Source of the DNA: Microvirga lenta
Lineage (GTDB): Bacteria > Pseudomonadota > Alphaproteobacteria > Rhizobiales > Beijerinckiaceae
Reading direction: 5' to 3'
Assembly (NCBI RefSeq): GCF_020532555.1
Contig: NZ_JAJBBR010000001.1
Span: 248,001-312,000 of the forward strand
DNA length: 64,000 nucleotides
The notes below the pieces were generated by a model that made no database searches, was not told the origin of the DNA, and saw only the letters and a program-made list of their open reading frames with translations. How positions within the stretch are numbered: the stretch's first letter is position 1; every line of letters starts with the position of its first letter. Shown piece after piece: positions 53,585-62,619 of this stretch. Position numbers and translations under genes: made by a program.

Positions 53585-53676
53585 CGTTTACGGTGCACCG
53601 CGCGGCAGGGTTTCTGCCCGGCGCATCGTTCTCATCCACTGTCGCCTATATCTTGCGCGAGATGATCGACCGTACG

Positions 53677-54435
53677 ATGGTCAGTACCCAGCCAATTTTG
53701 AGTGCCACCGGCCTCACCATGGAATTTCGCGGCTTTGTCGCCGTGAACAACGTCACCATCGCCGTCAACGAGGGGACGGTGCACGCCCTTATCGGCCCGA
53801 ACGGAGCCGGCAAGACGACCGTCTTCAACCTGCTGACCAAGTTCCTGACGCCGACCCGAGGGCAAATCACGTTTCGCGGCAGTGACATCACCCCCCTCAA
53901 GCCGGCGGAAGTCGCCCGCCTCGGACTTGTCCGGTCGTTCCAGATCTCGGCGGTGTTTCCTCATCTGACGGTGCTCGACAACGTCCGCATCGCCCTCCAG
54001 CGCCCGTCCAATCTGGCAACCCAGTTCTGGCGCTCGTCCTCAGCCCTGTCGGTCCTGGACGAGCGAGCCATGGCCCTGATCGACGCCGTCGGCCTCGCGA
54101 ATTACGCCCATTTGCCTGCCGTTGAGCTGTCCTATGGACGCAAGCGTGCACTCGAGATCGCAACAACACTTGCTCTCGACCCTGCCATGTTGCTGCTCGA
54201 CGAGCCCATGGCCGGCATGGGGCATGAAGATATCGGCCGCATTTCCGATCTGATCCGTCGCATCGCCCGGGACCGGACGGTTCTCATGGTCGAGCACAAT
54301 CTGAATGTCGTTGCCGATCTATGCGACAGAGTGACGGTTCTGGCGCGAGGCGAGATCCTTGCCGACGGATCCTACGAGACGGTCAGCGCGGACCCGCGTG
54401 TGCGCGAAGCTTACATGGGAACCGAGCATGACTGA
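53677..54435 (+). CDS. livG: ABC transporter ATP-binding protein (LivG-like)
   Basis: 252 residues. Walker A GPNGAGKTT, signature LSYGRKRALE (with the usual LSYG-type of LivG), Walker B AMLLLDEPMAGMGHEDI, switch VEHNL. Energises import. The start is ATG 53677 (MVSTQPILSATGL); ATG 53662 adds five residues and neither has a strong ribosome site. Its last 8 bases overlap livF, so the two ATPases are coupled. Confidence 0.88.
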   Translation: MVSTQPILSATGLTMEFRGFVAVNNVTIAVNEGTVHALIGPNGAGKTTVFNLLTKFLTPTRGQITFRGSDITPLKPAEVARLGLVRSFQISAVFPHLTVLDNVRIALQRPSNLATQFWRSSSALSVLDERAMALIDAVGLANYAHLPAVELSYGRKRALEIATTLALDPAMLLLDEPMAGMGHEDIGRISDLIRRIARDRTVLMVEHNLNVVADLCDRVTVLARGEILADGSYETVSADPRVREAYMGTEHD

Positions 54436-55135
54436 GGCGCCTCTTCTGGAAGTTCGCGGGCTTAACGCCTGGTACGGCGAGAGCCACGTCCTGCACGGGG
54501 TCGACCTCGACATTCGCGAAGGCGAGACGGTGACCCTGCTCGGTCGCAATGGAGCAGGCAAGACCACGACCCTGCGGGCGATCATGGGGATCCTACGGCG
54601 GCGGGAGGGGGTCATTCGGCTCCGGGGGCAGGATCTTCTCAATCTGCCGCTCCACCGCGTCGCGCAGTCAGGTCTCGGCTATGTCCCCGAAGAGCGAGGC
54701 ATTTTTGCCAGTCTCAACGTTGCCGAGAACCTCATGCTGCCTCCTGCGGTGGCGGATAACGGCATGAGCGTCGACGAGATATACCGCCTCTTTCCCAATC
54801 TTTATGAGCGCCGCACGAGCCAGGGCACGAAGCTGTCGGGTGGAGAGCAGCAGATGCTGGCCATTGCCCGCATCCTGAGAACAGGCGCGAGGGTCCTGCT
54901 CCTCGACGAGCCGACGGAAGGCCTTGCCCCTGTCATCGTGCAGCGCATCGGCGATGTACTGGTCGAGTTGAAGGAACGCGGCATGACGATCTTGCTCGTG
55001 GAGCAGAACTTTCGTTTCGCCCGCAAGGTGGCCGACCGGTTCTACCTCATGGAGGATGGGCGGATGGTGAACTCCTTCCCTGGTCATCAACTCGACGCGA
55101 ACATGGATCAGCTCCACGAAGTCCTCGGGGTGTGA
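54428..55135 (+). CDS. livF: ABC transporter ATP-binding protein (LivF-like)
   Basis: 235 residues. Walker A GRNGAGKTTT, signature LSGGEQQM, Walker B RVLLLDEPTEGLAPVI, switch VEQNFRFA, and the LivF segment GYVPEERGIFASLNVAENLML. Forms the second half of the ATPase pair. ATG 54428 overlaps livG by 8 bases and precedes livH by 7. Confidence 0.93.
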   Translation: MTEAPLLEVRGLNAWYGESHVLHGVDLDIREGETVTLLGRNGAGKTTTLRAIMGILRRREGVIRLRGQDLLNLPLHRVAQSGLGYVPEERGIFASLNVAENLMLPPAVADNGMSVDEIYRLFPNLYERRTSQGTKLSGGEQQMLAIARILRTGARVLLLDEPTEGLAPVIVQRIGDVLVELKERGMTILLVEQNFRFARKVADRFYLMEDGRMVNSFPGHQLDANMDQLHEVLGV

Positions 55136-55142
55136 ACGAAGC

Positions 55143-56030
55143 ATGAGCACAATTTTCGGCATTCCCGCCCCTGCCCTTTACGGGCAGATCCTGATCGGTC
55201 TCATCAACGGATCGTTCTATGCTCTTTTAAGCCTTGGCCTGGCCGTGATCTTCGGTCTGCTGCGTGTCATCAACTTCGCCCACGGCGCCCAGTACATGCT
55301 CGGCGCCTTCGCCGCGTATCTCCTTCTCAACTATGCGGGCATCGGCTACTGGCCGGCCCTGATTCTCGCACCTCTGATCGTCGGCGCGGTCGCCGTTGTG
55401 ATCGAGCGCACCATGTTGAGCCGGCTCTACAGCATCGACCCGCTCTACGGGTTGCTTTTGACATTCGGGCTGGCCCTCATCTTCGAAGGCATGTTCCGCT
55501 ACTGGTTTGGGGCTGCAGGCAAGCCATACGCACCTCCCGCCCAACTCTCAGGAGGCATCAATCTGGGCTTCATGTTCCTGCCCATCTATCGCGGCTGGGT
55601 GGTGGTCGCATCGCTGGTGATTTGCATTGGCACGTGGCTTCTGATCGAGAAGACTCGTCTCGGCGCCTACCTGCGGGCCGCGACAGAGAACGCGACTCTG
55701 GTCCAGGCATTCGGCGTGAACGTGCCTCGGCTCCTGACCTTGACCTATGGACTTGGTGCTGGACTTGCCGCTCTCGCAGGCGTGCTTGCCGCTCCCATCT
55801 ATCAGGTGAGTCCTCTCATGGGCTCGAATCTCATCATCATCGTTTTCGCCGTCGTCGTCGTGGGCGGCATGGGCTCGATCCTCGGAGCCATCGTGACGGG
55901 CTACGTGCTGGGCGTCCTCGAGGGCCTCACGAAGGTTTTCTACCCTGAAGCTTCGAGCATCGTGATCTTCGTCATCATGGCCATCGTTCTGCTCGTCAGG
56001 CCGGCGGGCCTCTTCGGCCGAGAGGAGTAA
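55143..56030 (+). CDS. livH: Branched-chain-type ABC transporter permease (LivH-like)
   Basis: 295 residues with about eight membrane helices. GLINGSFYALLSLGLAVIFGLLRVINFAHGAQYMLGAF and the coupling region VVVGGMGSILGAIVTGYVLGVLEGL mark the LivH family. Forms the inner-membrane channel with livM. It starts 7 bases after livF and ends 4 bases before livM. Confidence 0.93.
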   Translation: MSTIFGIPAPALYGQILIGLINGSFYALLSLGLAVIFGLLRVINFAHGAQYMLGAFAAYLLLNYAGIGYWPALILAPLIVGAVAVVIERTMLSRLYSIDPLYGLLLTFGLALIFEGMFRYWFGAAGKPYAPPAQLSGGINLGFMFLPIYRGWVVVASLVICIGTWLLIEKTRLGAYLRAATENATLVQAFGVNVPRLLTLTYGLGAGLAALAGVLAAPIYQVSPLMGSNLIIIVFAVVVVGGMGSILGAIVTGYVLGVLEGLTKVFYPEASSIVIFVIMAIVLLVRPAGLFGREE

Positions 56031-56034
56031 CATC

Positions 56035-57000
56035 ATGGCTGTCGGAACACAGTATCTTGCCGAGCAGCCCCGGCCCCGGGCTTTATCCGTGGTCTTTGGG
56101 GCAGTCGCCATTGCGGCCCTCGTCGCCGCCCCGTTCGCGGTCTATCCCGTCCTCATGATGAACGTGCTGTGCTTCGCGCTCTTCGCCTGCGCGTTCAACC
56201 TGCTGATCGGCTATGTCGGTCTGCTGTCGTTCGGCCATGCGACTTTCTTCGGCGGCGCCGCATACTTCACGGCTCACGCCGTCAAGGTTTGGGGCTGGGA
56301 GCCTTTGGCCGGAATTCTGCTCGGCGCGGCAGGCGCTGCCGCTCTCGGCCTCATCGTGGGCTTTCTGGCCATTCGCCGGCAGGGCATCTACTTTGCGATG
56401 ATCACGCTCGCCCTCGGGCAGATGTTTGCCTTCATCTGCCTGCAGGCACCGTTCACCCATGGTGAGGATGGCATCCAGGGCGTTCCTCGCGGACACCTTC
56501 TCGGCCTCATCGATCTCAATCAGCCACTGGCCATGTATTACTTTACCTTGGCCGTATTCCTCTTCGGCTTCTTTGCCATCTGGCGCATCGTGCATTCGCC
56601 TTTCGGGAACATTCTACAGGCCATCCGGGAGAACGAGAGACGAGCTATTTCTCTCGGCTATCGTGTCGACCGCTACAAGCTCGGCGCCTTCGTCATGTCG
56701 GCCGCTCTGGCAGGGCTCGCAGGTGCAACAAAGGCCATTGTCTTCCAGTTCGCGACCTTGACCGATGTCCAATGGCAGATGTCGGGGGAGGTCATCCTCA
56801 TGACGCTGCTCGGCGGAATCGGAACCTTGATAGGGCCTGCCGTGGGCGCAGGTCTCGTGATTGCCCTGCAGAACTATCTTGCCGCATCGGACTTTCCCGT
56901 CACGGTCCTGATCGGCATCATCTTCGTCGTTTGCGTTCTGGTCTTCCGCCGGGGCATCGTCGGCGAAATAATGGCCCTCATGAAACGTAAAACAGGTTAG
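56035..57000 (+). CDS. livM: Branched-chain-type ABC transporter permease (LivM-like)
   Basis: 321 residues, about nine helices. FNLLIGYVGLLSFGHATFFGGAAYFTA, LAIRRQGIYFAMITLALGQM and LLGGIGTLIGPAVGAGLVIALQNYL are typical of LivM. GAGGAG precedes the ATG. The set livG-F-H-M plus binding protein is complete. The GMC gene follows 66 bases later. Confidence 0.93.
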   Translation: MAVGTQYLAEQPRPRALSVVFGAVAIAALVAAPFAVYPVLMMNVLCFALFACAFNLLIGYVGLLSFGHATFFGGAAYFTAHAVKVWGWEPLAGILLGAAGAAALGLIVGFLAIRRQGIYFAMITLALGQMFAFICLQAPFTHGEDGIQGVPRGHLLGLIDLNQPLAMYYFTLAVFLFGFFAIWRIVHSPFGNILQAIRENERRAISLGYRVDRYKLGAFVMSAALAGLAGATKAIVFQFATLTDVQWQMSGEVILMTLLGGIGTLIGPAVGAGLVIALQNYLAASDFPVTVLIGIIFVVCVLVFRRGIVGEIMALMKRKTG

Positions 57001-57066
57001 AATCTCTGGGAATGAGCGGTTGCGGGCCTGCCATTCCACAAAGACCGCCTGCTGTTGAGCTTAGCC

Positions 57067-58707
57067 ATGTCAGCAAACGATTTTTACGATTATGTGATCG
57101 TCGGCGCAGGGTCGGCGGGCTGCGTTCTCGCCAACAGGCTATCCAGGGATGCGAGAAATACCGTCTGCCTGCTCGAGGCCGGCGGCAAGGATAACTGGAT
57201 CTGGTTTCATATTCCCGTCGGCTACCTGTTCGCGATCGGCAACCCTCGCGCGGACTGGATGTTCAAGACAGAGGAAGAGCCCGGATTGAACGGGCGTGCC
57301 CTCAACTATCCACGCGGCAAGGTCCTTGGAGGATGCTCGGCCATCAATGCCATGATCTACATGAGAGGGCAGCGAGAGGATTACGACAACTGGCGCCAGA
57401 TGGGCCTCGAGGGCTGGGGCTGGGACGACGTCAGGGGTATCTTCCGTCGGCACCTGGACCATTATCTCGGCGAAGGAGAGCACCACGGCGCCGGTGGCGA
57501 GTGGCGCGTGGATCAGCCGCGCATACGTTGGGAGCTGTTGGATTCCTTCATCGAGGCTGCCGTCGAAGCTGGCATCCCTCGCACGGAGGACTTCAACACA
57601 GGAAGCAACGAGGGCGTGGCCTACTTTCACGTGAACCAGAAGAACGGTCGGCGCTGGTCCGCCGCCCGAGGCTTCCTCAGACCGGCGCTCTCGCGCCAGA
57701 ACCTGAAGGTCGAAACACATGCGCATGCCACGCGCATTCTCTTCGAAGGCCGACGGGCTGTCGGTGTCGAGTTTCTCCAGAACGGCCAACTGCGCCAGAT
57801 CCGGGCAAGGCGCGAGGTCATTCTATCGGCGGGCGCCATTGCCTCGCCTAAACTGCTCCAGCTTTCCGGCATCGGAGACGGTGCCCTGCTGCAGCAAAAC
57901 GGCATCGAAGTGCTCTATCATCTCCCCGGAGTGGGCGAGAACCTCCAGGACCATCTCCAGCTTCGTCCGATCTACCGCGTCGAGGGAGTCCGAACCCTGA
58001 ACGAGGATTATCGCTCCTGGGTGAAGAAGGGCTATATGGCACTGGAATACGCGCTGTTTCGGCGGGGCCCGCTGACCATGGCGCCATCGCAGCTTGGCGC
58101 CTTCACCCGCTCCTCACCCGATTACGCCACTCCGAACCTCCAATTTCACATTCAGCCCCTGTCGCTCGACAAATTCGGAGAGGAGCCTCATCCGTTCCCG
58201 GCCTTTACGGCGAGCGTCTGCAACCTCCGCCCGACCAGCCGCGGCAGCGTCAAACTCAGGAGCCCGGATCCGTCGGCTCCTCCCTCGATCAGGCCGAACT
58301 ATCTCGCCACCTTGGAAGATCAGCAGGTTGCTGTTGACGCGCTGCGCCTCGTGCGAAGGATTGTCTCGATGCCAGCTCTGCAAAGATACAACCCTCAGGA
58401 ATACAGGCCGGGCGCCCACCTGACGACCGACGAAGAACTACTTCATGGCGCGCGCGATATCGGAACCACAATCTTCCATCCAGTCGGCACAGCTAAAATG
58501 GGAACGGAGAACGACCCGCTCGCCGTCACAGATTCCCGCCTGCGGGTCCGGGGTATCGAAGGGCTTCGGGTCATCGACGCCTCCGTGATGCCGGCCATCA
58601 CCAGCGGCAACACGAACTCGCCAACGATGATGATTGCCGAGAAGGGCGCTGCCATGATCCTGGAAGATCAGACTGCACAGAACACGCAGCTCTTGCGGTC
58701 CGCTTAG
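57067..58707 (+). CDS. GMC-family alcohol/choline dehydrogenase-like flavoprotein
   Basis: 546 residues. The FAD-binding Rossmann motif is DYVIVGAGSAGCVLANRLS near the start, followed by PRGKVLGGCSAINAMIYMRG (GMC signature 1), AGAIASPKLLQLSGIG (signature 2) and the C-terminal HPVGTAKMG and NTNSPTMMIAEKGA. It oxidises a primary alcohol to an aldehyde (choline dehydrogenase-like). A TTG at 57055 is possible; ATG 57067 is the usual start. Downstream of the importer and facing the aldehyde dehydrogenase across the cluster, it suggests a two-step oxidation of the imported compound. Its end overlaps manC by 4 bases. Confidence 0.9.
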   Translation: MSANDFYDYVIVGAGSAGCVLANRLSRDARNTVCLLEAGGKDNWIWFHIPVGYLFAIGNPRADWMFKTEEEPGLNGRALNYPRGKVLGGCSAINAMIYMRGQREDYDNWRQMGLEGWGWDDVRGIFRRHLDHYLGEGEHHGAGGEWRVDQPRIRWELLDSFIEAAVEAGIPRTEDFNTGSNEGVAYFHVNQKNGRRWSAARGFLRPALSRQNLKVETHAHATRILFEGRRAVGVEFLQNGQLRQIRARREVILSAGAIASPKLLQLSGIGDGALLQQNGIEVLYHLPGVGENLQDHLQLRPIYRVEGVRTLNEDYRSWVKKGYMALEYALFRRGPLTMAPSQLGAFTRSSPDYATPNLQFHIQPLSLDKFGEEPHPFPAFTASVCNLRPTSRGSVKLRSPDPSAPPSIRPNYLATLEDQQVAVDALRLVRRIVSMPALQRYNPQEYRPGAHLTTDEELLHGARDIGTTIFHPVGTAKMGTENDPLAVTDSRLRVRGIEGLRVIDASVMPAITSGNTNSPTMMIAEKGAAMILEDQTAQNTQLLRSA

Positions 58708-59795
58708 CGCCTGACTTCGCCAGGCTTAGACCCCGGGGACAGTTCATGGAGTTCGACGAGCGCCGTGATTTCCTGATCACGTCTCTTATCCATGATAAGG
58801 ACGATCTCCTGCGTCGCCACCACTACGAGGCCCTGAATTCCTAGCGCCGCAATCACCGGTCCCTCTGATCGGACATAGCAATTTCGCGTCTCGCACAGAA
58901 TGGTCTCGCCATGAGCAGCAGTACCGTCCTGGTTCTTCGCACTGGCTTCCCAAAGAGCCGACCACGTCCCGAGATCGCGCCAGCTAAATTGTGCCTCCAG
59001 GATAACAGCCCGATCGGTCTTCTCCATGACCGCATGATCGATGGAGAGGCTCGGCACTTCGGCATAGGCCTGCGCATCGAGACGAAGGCAGCCCTGATCA
59101 GTCTCGCAGGATGCAAGTGCGATCTCACATGACCGTAGAAGCCCAGGCTCCAGCCTTTCCATCTCGGCCAGGAATTCACGGACTGGAAGCAGAAAAATGC
59201 CGCTGTTCCAGAGGTATTCACCGGAGCGCAGATAGGCCGCTGCTGTCTCCGCATCAGGCTTTTCCTTGAACGCAAGCACCTTGCGAGGGGCGGAACCATC
59301 CGTCTGGGATTTGCCAATATGGACATAGCCGAACCCCGTGCTTGGAGCGTTGGGGCTTATCCCGAACAGTACGAAAGCGCCTGCTTTGGCGGCTTCTAGC
59401 CCTGCTGCTACTGTTGAACGAAACCCATCAATATCGGAAATCGAATGATCCGTAGGCATCAGCAACATGATGCCATCAGGATCTGTCCGGGCAGCAATCA
59501 TGGCTGCAATGGTAGCTGCTGGAGCAGTATTGCGCCCAGTAGGCTCAAGAATGATCTTTGAGACCGCATTACCTGCCGAACGGATTTGCTCCGCAACAAG
59601 AGACTGATGTTTGAGAGAAGCGATGATCAAAGGCGCTTCGAACAGCGACGGGCAACAAACACGCTGAACAGCCTCCTGAAAGGGAGACATTGATCCAATC
59701 AGGGGCAGGAACTGCTTGGGCCTCACTCGATCCGACAGAGGCCACAAGCGAGCCCCGACGCCTCCGGAAAGCAGAACCGGGATGATCTTACCCAT
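58704..59795 (-). CDS. manC: Mannose-1-phosphate guanylyltransferase (monofunctional)
   Basis: 363 residues. VLLSGGVGARLWPLSDRVRPKQFLPL is the GDP-mannose pyrophosphorylase signature; EPTGRNTAPAATIAA, MPTDHSI, GFGYVHIG, VLAFKEKPD and YLWNSGIFLL follow. It makes GDP-mannose from mannose-1-phosphate and GTP. The C-terminal isomerase domain of AlgA/XanB-type enzymes is absent. ATG 59795 is preferred to the longer frame. It is AT-richer than upstream genes, at the edge of an exopolysaccharide-like locus. Confidence 0.9.
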   Translation of the reverse strand: MGKIIPVLLSGGVGARLWPLSDRVRPKQFLPLIGSMSPFQEAVQRVCCPSLFEAPLIIASLKHQSLVAEQIRSAGNAVSKIILEPTGRNTAPAATIAAMIAARTDPDGIMLLMPTDHSISDIDGFRSTVAAGLEAAKAGAFVLFGISPNAPSTGFGYVHIGKSQTDGSAPRKVLAFKEKPDAETAAAYLRSGEYLWNSGIFLLPVREFLAEMERLEPGLLRSCEIALASCETDQGCLRLDAQAYAEVPSLSIDHAVMEKTDRAVILEAQFSWRDLGTWSALWEASAKNQDGTAAHGETILCETRNCYVRSEGPVIAALGIQGLVVVATQEIVLIMDKRRDQEITALVELHELSPGSKPGEVRR

Positions 59796-60059
59796 ATTCG
59801 CACAGGCACGGCTGCTGCCTGCTCCCTTTGCCCCAGCAGGCCAAAAATGAATCATAGTAACATATCGGCTTGTGCGACTAACTCAAGGGATGAATCGGCC
59901 ATCCTCAAAAAAGAACTACCGCAGGAGATATCCCCCGTACGACTGGGCAAGAATCCCTAGTTCTCATAAAGTGGAAGAAGGATCTGAAAATCCTGATTTG
60001 GCTGGATCACGAGTTTCAGCCGACCGTTTCCCGCAACAAAACCTGCCGAGAGGTGTGCG

Positions 60060-60986
60060 ATGCCCGAGCGCTTTCTGCTAACCGGCGGTTGCGGCTTCAT
60101 TGGCTCCCATTTGGCAGAGGCCTTGGTTGGCGATGGAGCTGAGGTTGTTGTTCTCGACAACCTTTCGACAGGCCATCGCAGCAATCTGACAGAGGCTGCG
60201 GAGTTGATCGTGGGAGATATCAGGGATGGCTCCTTGCTCCAGGAAGCAGCCCGAGGATGTACCGGCATCTTTCATCTGGCCGCAGTCGCATCGGTCCCCA
60301 AATGCACCCAGCAGTGGCGCGACTCCCACAGCATCAATCTCTCCGCCTCAGTCGGCATCTTCGAACTGGCTGCGGAGCACAATATCCCCGTTGTCTATGC
60401 CTCCTCGTCAGCGATCTACGGCGACGTTGATCGAACCCCCATCGATGAGGACGCTCCAAAAAGACCGATCTCGGCCTATGGCGCCGACAAATACGCGATG
60501 GAGCTGCACGCAGCAGCCGGTGCGAGGACGAGAGACCTGAGATCCTTCGGTCTTCGTTTTTTCAATATATACGGCCCGCGACAGGATCCGCACTCGCCCT
60601 ACTCCGGCGTGATCGCGGTCTTCATGCGCAACGCTCTCAATGGAGCTCCCGTCCTCATCCACGGAACGGGAGATCAGGTGCGGGATTTCGTCTTCGTCGC
60701 CGATGCCGTCAAAGCATGCCGCAGAGCCATGGAGCGACTGCTTGATCAAAGAACCGCGTCTGCGGAAATCAGCAATGTCTGCACCGGACAGGCGACCTCG
60801 ATCCGAAAGCTTGCCGACTCCGTCGCCGATCTGGTTCAGCCAGGGTTGACCGTCGCCAATGGACCGGCACGAGCCGGGGACATCATGATCTCCGTCGGCG
60901 ATCCCTCCCGCCTCAAAGACATACTCGGCTTGATGCCTTCCACATCTCTGCGAGAGGGGCTGCAGTCGATCATGGCATCGGGATGA
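60060..60986 (+). CDS. NAD-dependent sugar-nucleotide epimerase/dehydratase
   Basis: 308 residues of the extended SDR family. Rossmann LLTGGCGFIGSHLAEAL (GGxGxxG), VVVLDNLSTGHRSNL, HLAAVASVPKC, and the catalytic Ser/Tyr/Lys in ASSSAIYG and AYGADKYAME. It resembles UDP-glucose or UDP-GlcNAc 4-epimerases used for polysaccharide precursors. GAGAGG precedes ATG 60060. Divergent from manC across 264 bases with no supported gene; ends in a bidirectional hairpin with the LuxR gene. Confidence 0.88.
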   Translation: MPERFLLTGGCGFIGSHLAEALVGDGAEVVVLDNLSTGHRSNLTEAAELIVGDIRDGSLLQEAARGCTGIFHLAAVASVPKCTQQWRDSHSINLSASVGIFELAAEHNIPVVYASSSAIYGDVDRTPIDEDAPKRPISAYGADKYAMELHAAAGARTRDLRSFGLRFFNIYGPRQDPHSPYSGVIAVFMRNALNGAPVLIHGTGDQVRDFVFVADAVKACRRAMERLLDQRTASAEISNVCTGQATSIRKLADSVADLVQPGLTVANGPARAGDIMISVGDPSRLKDILGLMPSTSLREGLQSIMASG

Positions 60987-61010
60987 GGACGGACAAGCGT
61001 CCTCATCCCG
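60979..61010. terminator. Bidirectional hairpin between epimerase and LuxR genes
   Basis: Perfect 13-base arms CGGGATGAGGACG/CGTCCTCATCCCG with loop GACAAG. Its left arm overlaps the epimerase stop codon. There is no T-run, so it may act as a barrier or by protein factor. Confidence 0.7.
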
Positions 61011-61011
61011 A

Positions 61012-61821
61012 TTACGACCTCGCTGCGCCGCGGCCGTTCGACGGCAGATGACTTGCTGCCCAGATAGCGGCTTGTGTCCGATTCTTGGCGCGGATCTTGC
61101 GGAGAATCGCCTTGACGTGGACCTTGACCGTGGCCTCCGTGATATCGAACTTTCGTGCGATCAGCTTGTTCGAATCACCCTCCATGAGGCAACGGAGAAT
61201 GACAGTCTCGCGAACAGACAGGCCTCTGGGAGGGCTTTCCTGGTCGTCATCCTGCTGCTCGGCACTGCTTTCATCCTCTACGGCCGAATGCTCGCGCAGG
61301 AGATTGAGGATAGCGGACGGAAAGACAGCCTCCCCGAGCATGACGAGGTCGAGTGATTTGACAAGAACCTCGCATGAGACAGACTTGACGAGATAGCCAT
61401 CGGCTCCCGCCTGGAAAGCAGCTAGAACGCGCTTCAGATCGTAGTAGTCGACGAGCATGACCACACGCGCGGTCGGCAGATCCGCCTTGAGCTGCGAGAC
61501 CTGATTGCACTTTGAATCGTGATCGTTGGCAGCGTCCATGATCAGCAGAAAAGGATCGGCGCCGGCTGCCCAGGTGCCTCGAACTTCGTCGAGACTTGCT
61601 GCAGATGCAACGGGACTATAAGGCGTCTCCGATAGTATCCTCTTCAGCCCCTCTCTCAGCAATGTATTGGGCTCAACCAAGAGGGTTGGGACAATCTGCA
61701 GTCGAGCACCCACCGCACCGTTCGGATCACCCACCTGAGTTTCCTCCGCAGATCTCGTGTATGTACCACTTTCGGATCCGCTCTGATCGGACAAAGAGTC
61801 TTGGTCGTAATTCTTCCGCAT
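61012..61821 (-). CDS. LuxR/NarL-family regulator with altered receiver, copy A
   Basis: 269 residues. A 40-residue polar head, then a receiver-like domain (VPTLLVEPNTLLREGLKRIL...FLLIMDAANDHD...ADGYLVKSVSCEVLVKSLDLVMLGE) and a C-terminal LuxR HTH (LSVRETVILRCLMEGDSNKLIARKFDITEATVKVHVKAILRKIRAKNRTQAA). The candidate phospho-Asp and the Lys are present, but the acidic pair reads EP. GAGGG precedes ATG 61821; a longer start at 61866 is less likely. It is paralogous to the gene at 62620-63339. No histidine kinase is adjacent. Likely controls exopolysaccharide or surface genes. Confidence 0.85.
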   Translation of the reverse strand: MRKNYDQDSLSDQSGSESGTYTRSAEETQVGDPNGAVGARLQIVPTLLVEPNTLLREGLKRILSETPYSPVASAASLDEVRGTWAAGADPFLLIMDAANDHDSKCNQVSQLKADLPTARVVMLVDYYDLKRVLAAFQAGADGYLVKSVSCEVLVKSLDLVMLGEAVFPSAILNLLREHSAVEDESSAEQQDDDQESPPRGLSVRETVILRCLMEGDSNKLIARKFDITEATVKVHVKAILRKIRAKNRTQAAIWAASHLPSNGRGAARS

Positions 61822-62074
61822 CTTAGAGCCCTCTGGCCCCTGCTCGCCAACCGCTTCAGCGAACATCCCATCACTCAGAAAATTAACTTACAAAATCTTT
61901 CAGGACAATTGGACTGAGGTCCGAAAGGCTATAAAAACATTAAATTCTTTGCAGGATGCAAAACTTCATTTACGGTAAGGGACGTTTATTCGAACCCACC
62001 TTGAGGCAAGCCTCCGGGTTGGTTCCTGCTACGGAGCTAAATCGGTCAAGCTTGCTGCACTGAGCCTGCGATTC

Positions 62075-62088
62075 GGTACGTGTGTACC
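62075..62088. other. Palindrome GGTAC-GTGT-GTACC in the LuxR gap
   Basis: 5-base arms GGTAC/GTACC around GTGT, in the 437-bp gap 61822-62258. Could be a regulator site; the gap also contains the short inverted repeat GAGGC-AA-GCCTC and otherwise no supported gene. Confidence 0.3.
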
Positions 62089-62258
62089 TCCTGCGGGTGA
62101 ATTGCACCACAGCATGAGCGTAGGAAGATCTGCAGATCGGGCTGGACAGTGAAAATCTGTAGACTTAACACATGTTAGAAATCGGCGCTGACAGCATGGC
62201 CGCTAAAGTTCACAGAAACACCATTTCAGAATCTGCGCGGGAGACTCTGCCCCTAACG

Positions 62259-62486
62259 ATGAGATGCTACTTCAACCTCGTAAATGGCAGCGAGAAAATC
62301 ACAGACCAGGATGGGATTGAAGTCAGGGACATCGAGCAAGCCCGTATCCAGGCCCTGAAAGCAATAGACGAATTGCGAGACGAGGACGACTCGGCTTCGA
62401 ACGAATGGGCGAATTGGAGCCTCGAAGTTACCGATGCATTCGGGAACATTCTGTTCACGATCAATCTCGGCGGTGTCCTGCACTGA
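62259..62486 (+). CDS. DUF6894-like small protein
   Basis: 75 residues, MRCYFNLVNGSEKITDQDGIEVRDIEQARIQALKAIDELRDED...WSLEVTDAFGNILFTINLGG. This is the small (about 75-90 residue) DUF6894 type common in Rhizobiales, with YF-x(4)-G near the start, a D-x-x-G-x-E segment, a central helix and a final beta pair ending in F. Function unknown. ATG 62259 is favoured because the family starts M-x-x-YF; an ATG at 62172 is possible. Between the two LuxR paralogues. Confidence 0.7.
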   Translation: MRCYFNLVNGSEKITDQDGIEVRDIEQARIQALKAIDELRDEDDSASNEWANWSLEVTDAFGNILFTINLGGVLH

Positions 62487-62619
62487 TCTCCAACACCCTG
62501 GACGCGCTTTCATAGGGAAAGTCAATTTCAACCCCCCGCCCCGACGGCCCAGGACGGCTCTTCATATCGAGCAATACAAAGAACCTCGCGCGCTTCGCAC
62601 CTGTCATAAACCAAACCCT

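Noticed and set aside
57055-57067. TTG start at 57055 for the GMC gene
   Set aside because: It adds only four residues without improving the ribosome site; ATG 57067 matches the usual family N-terminus.
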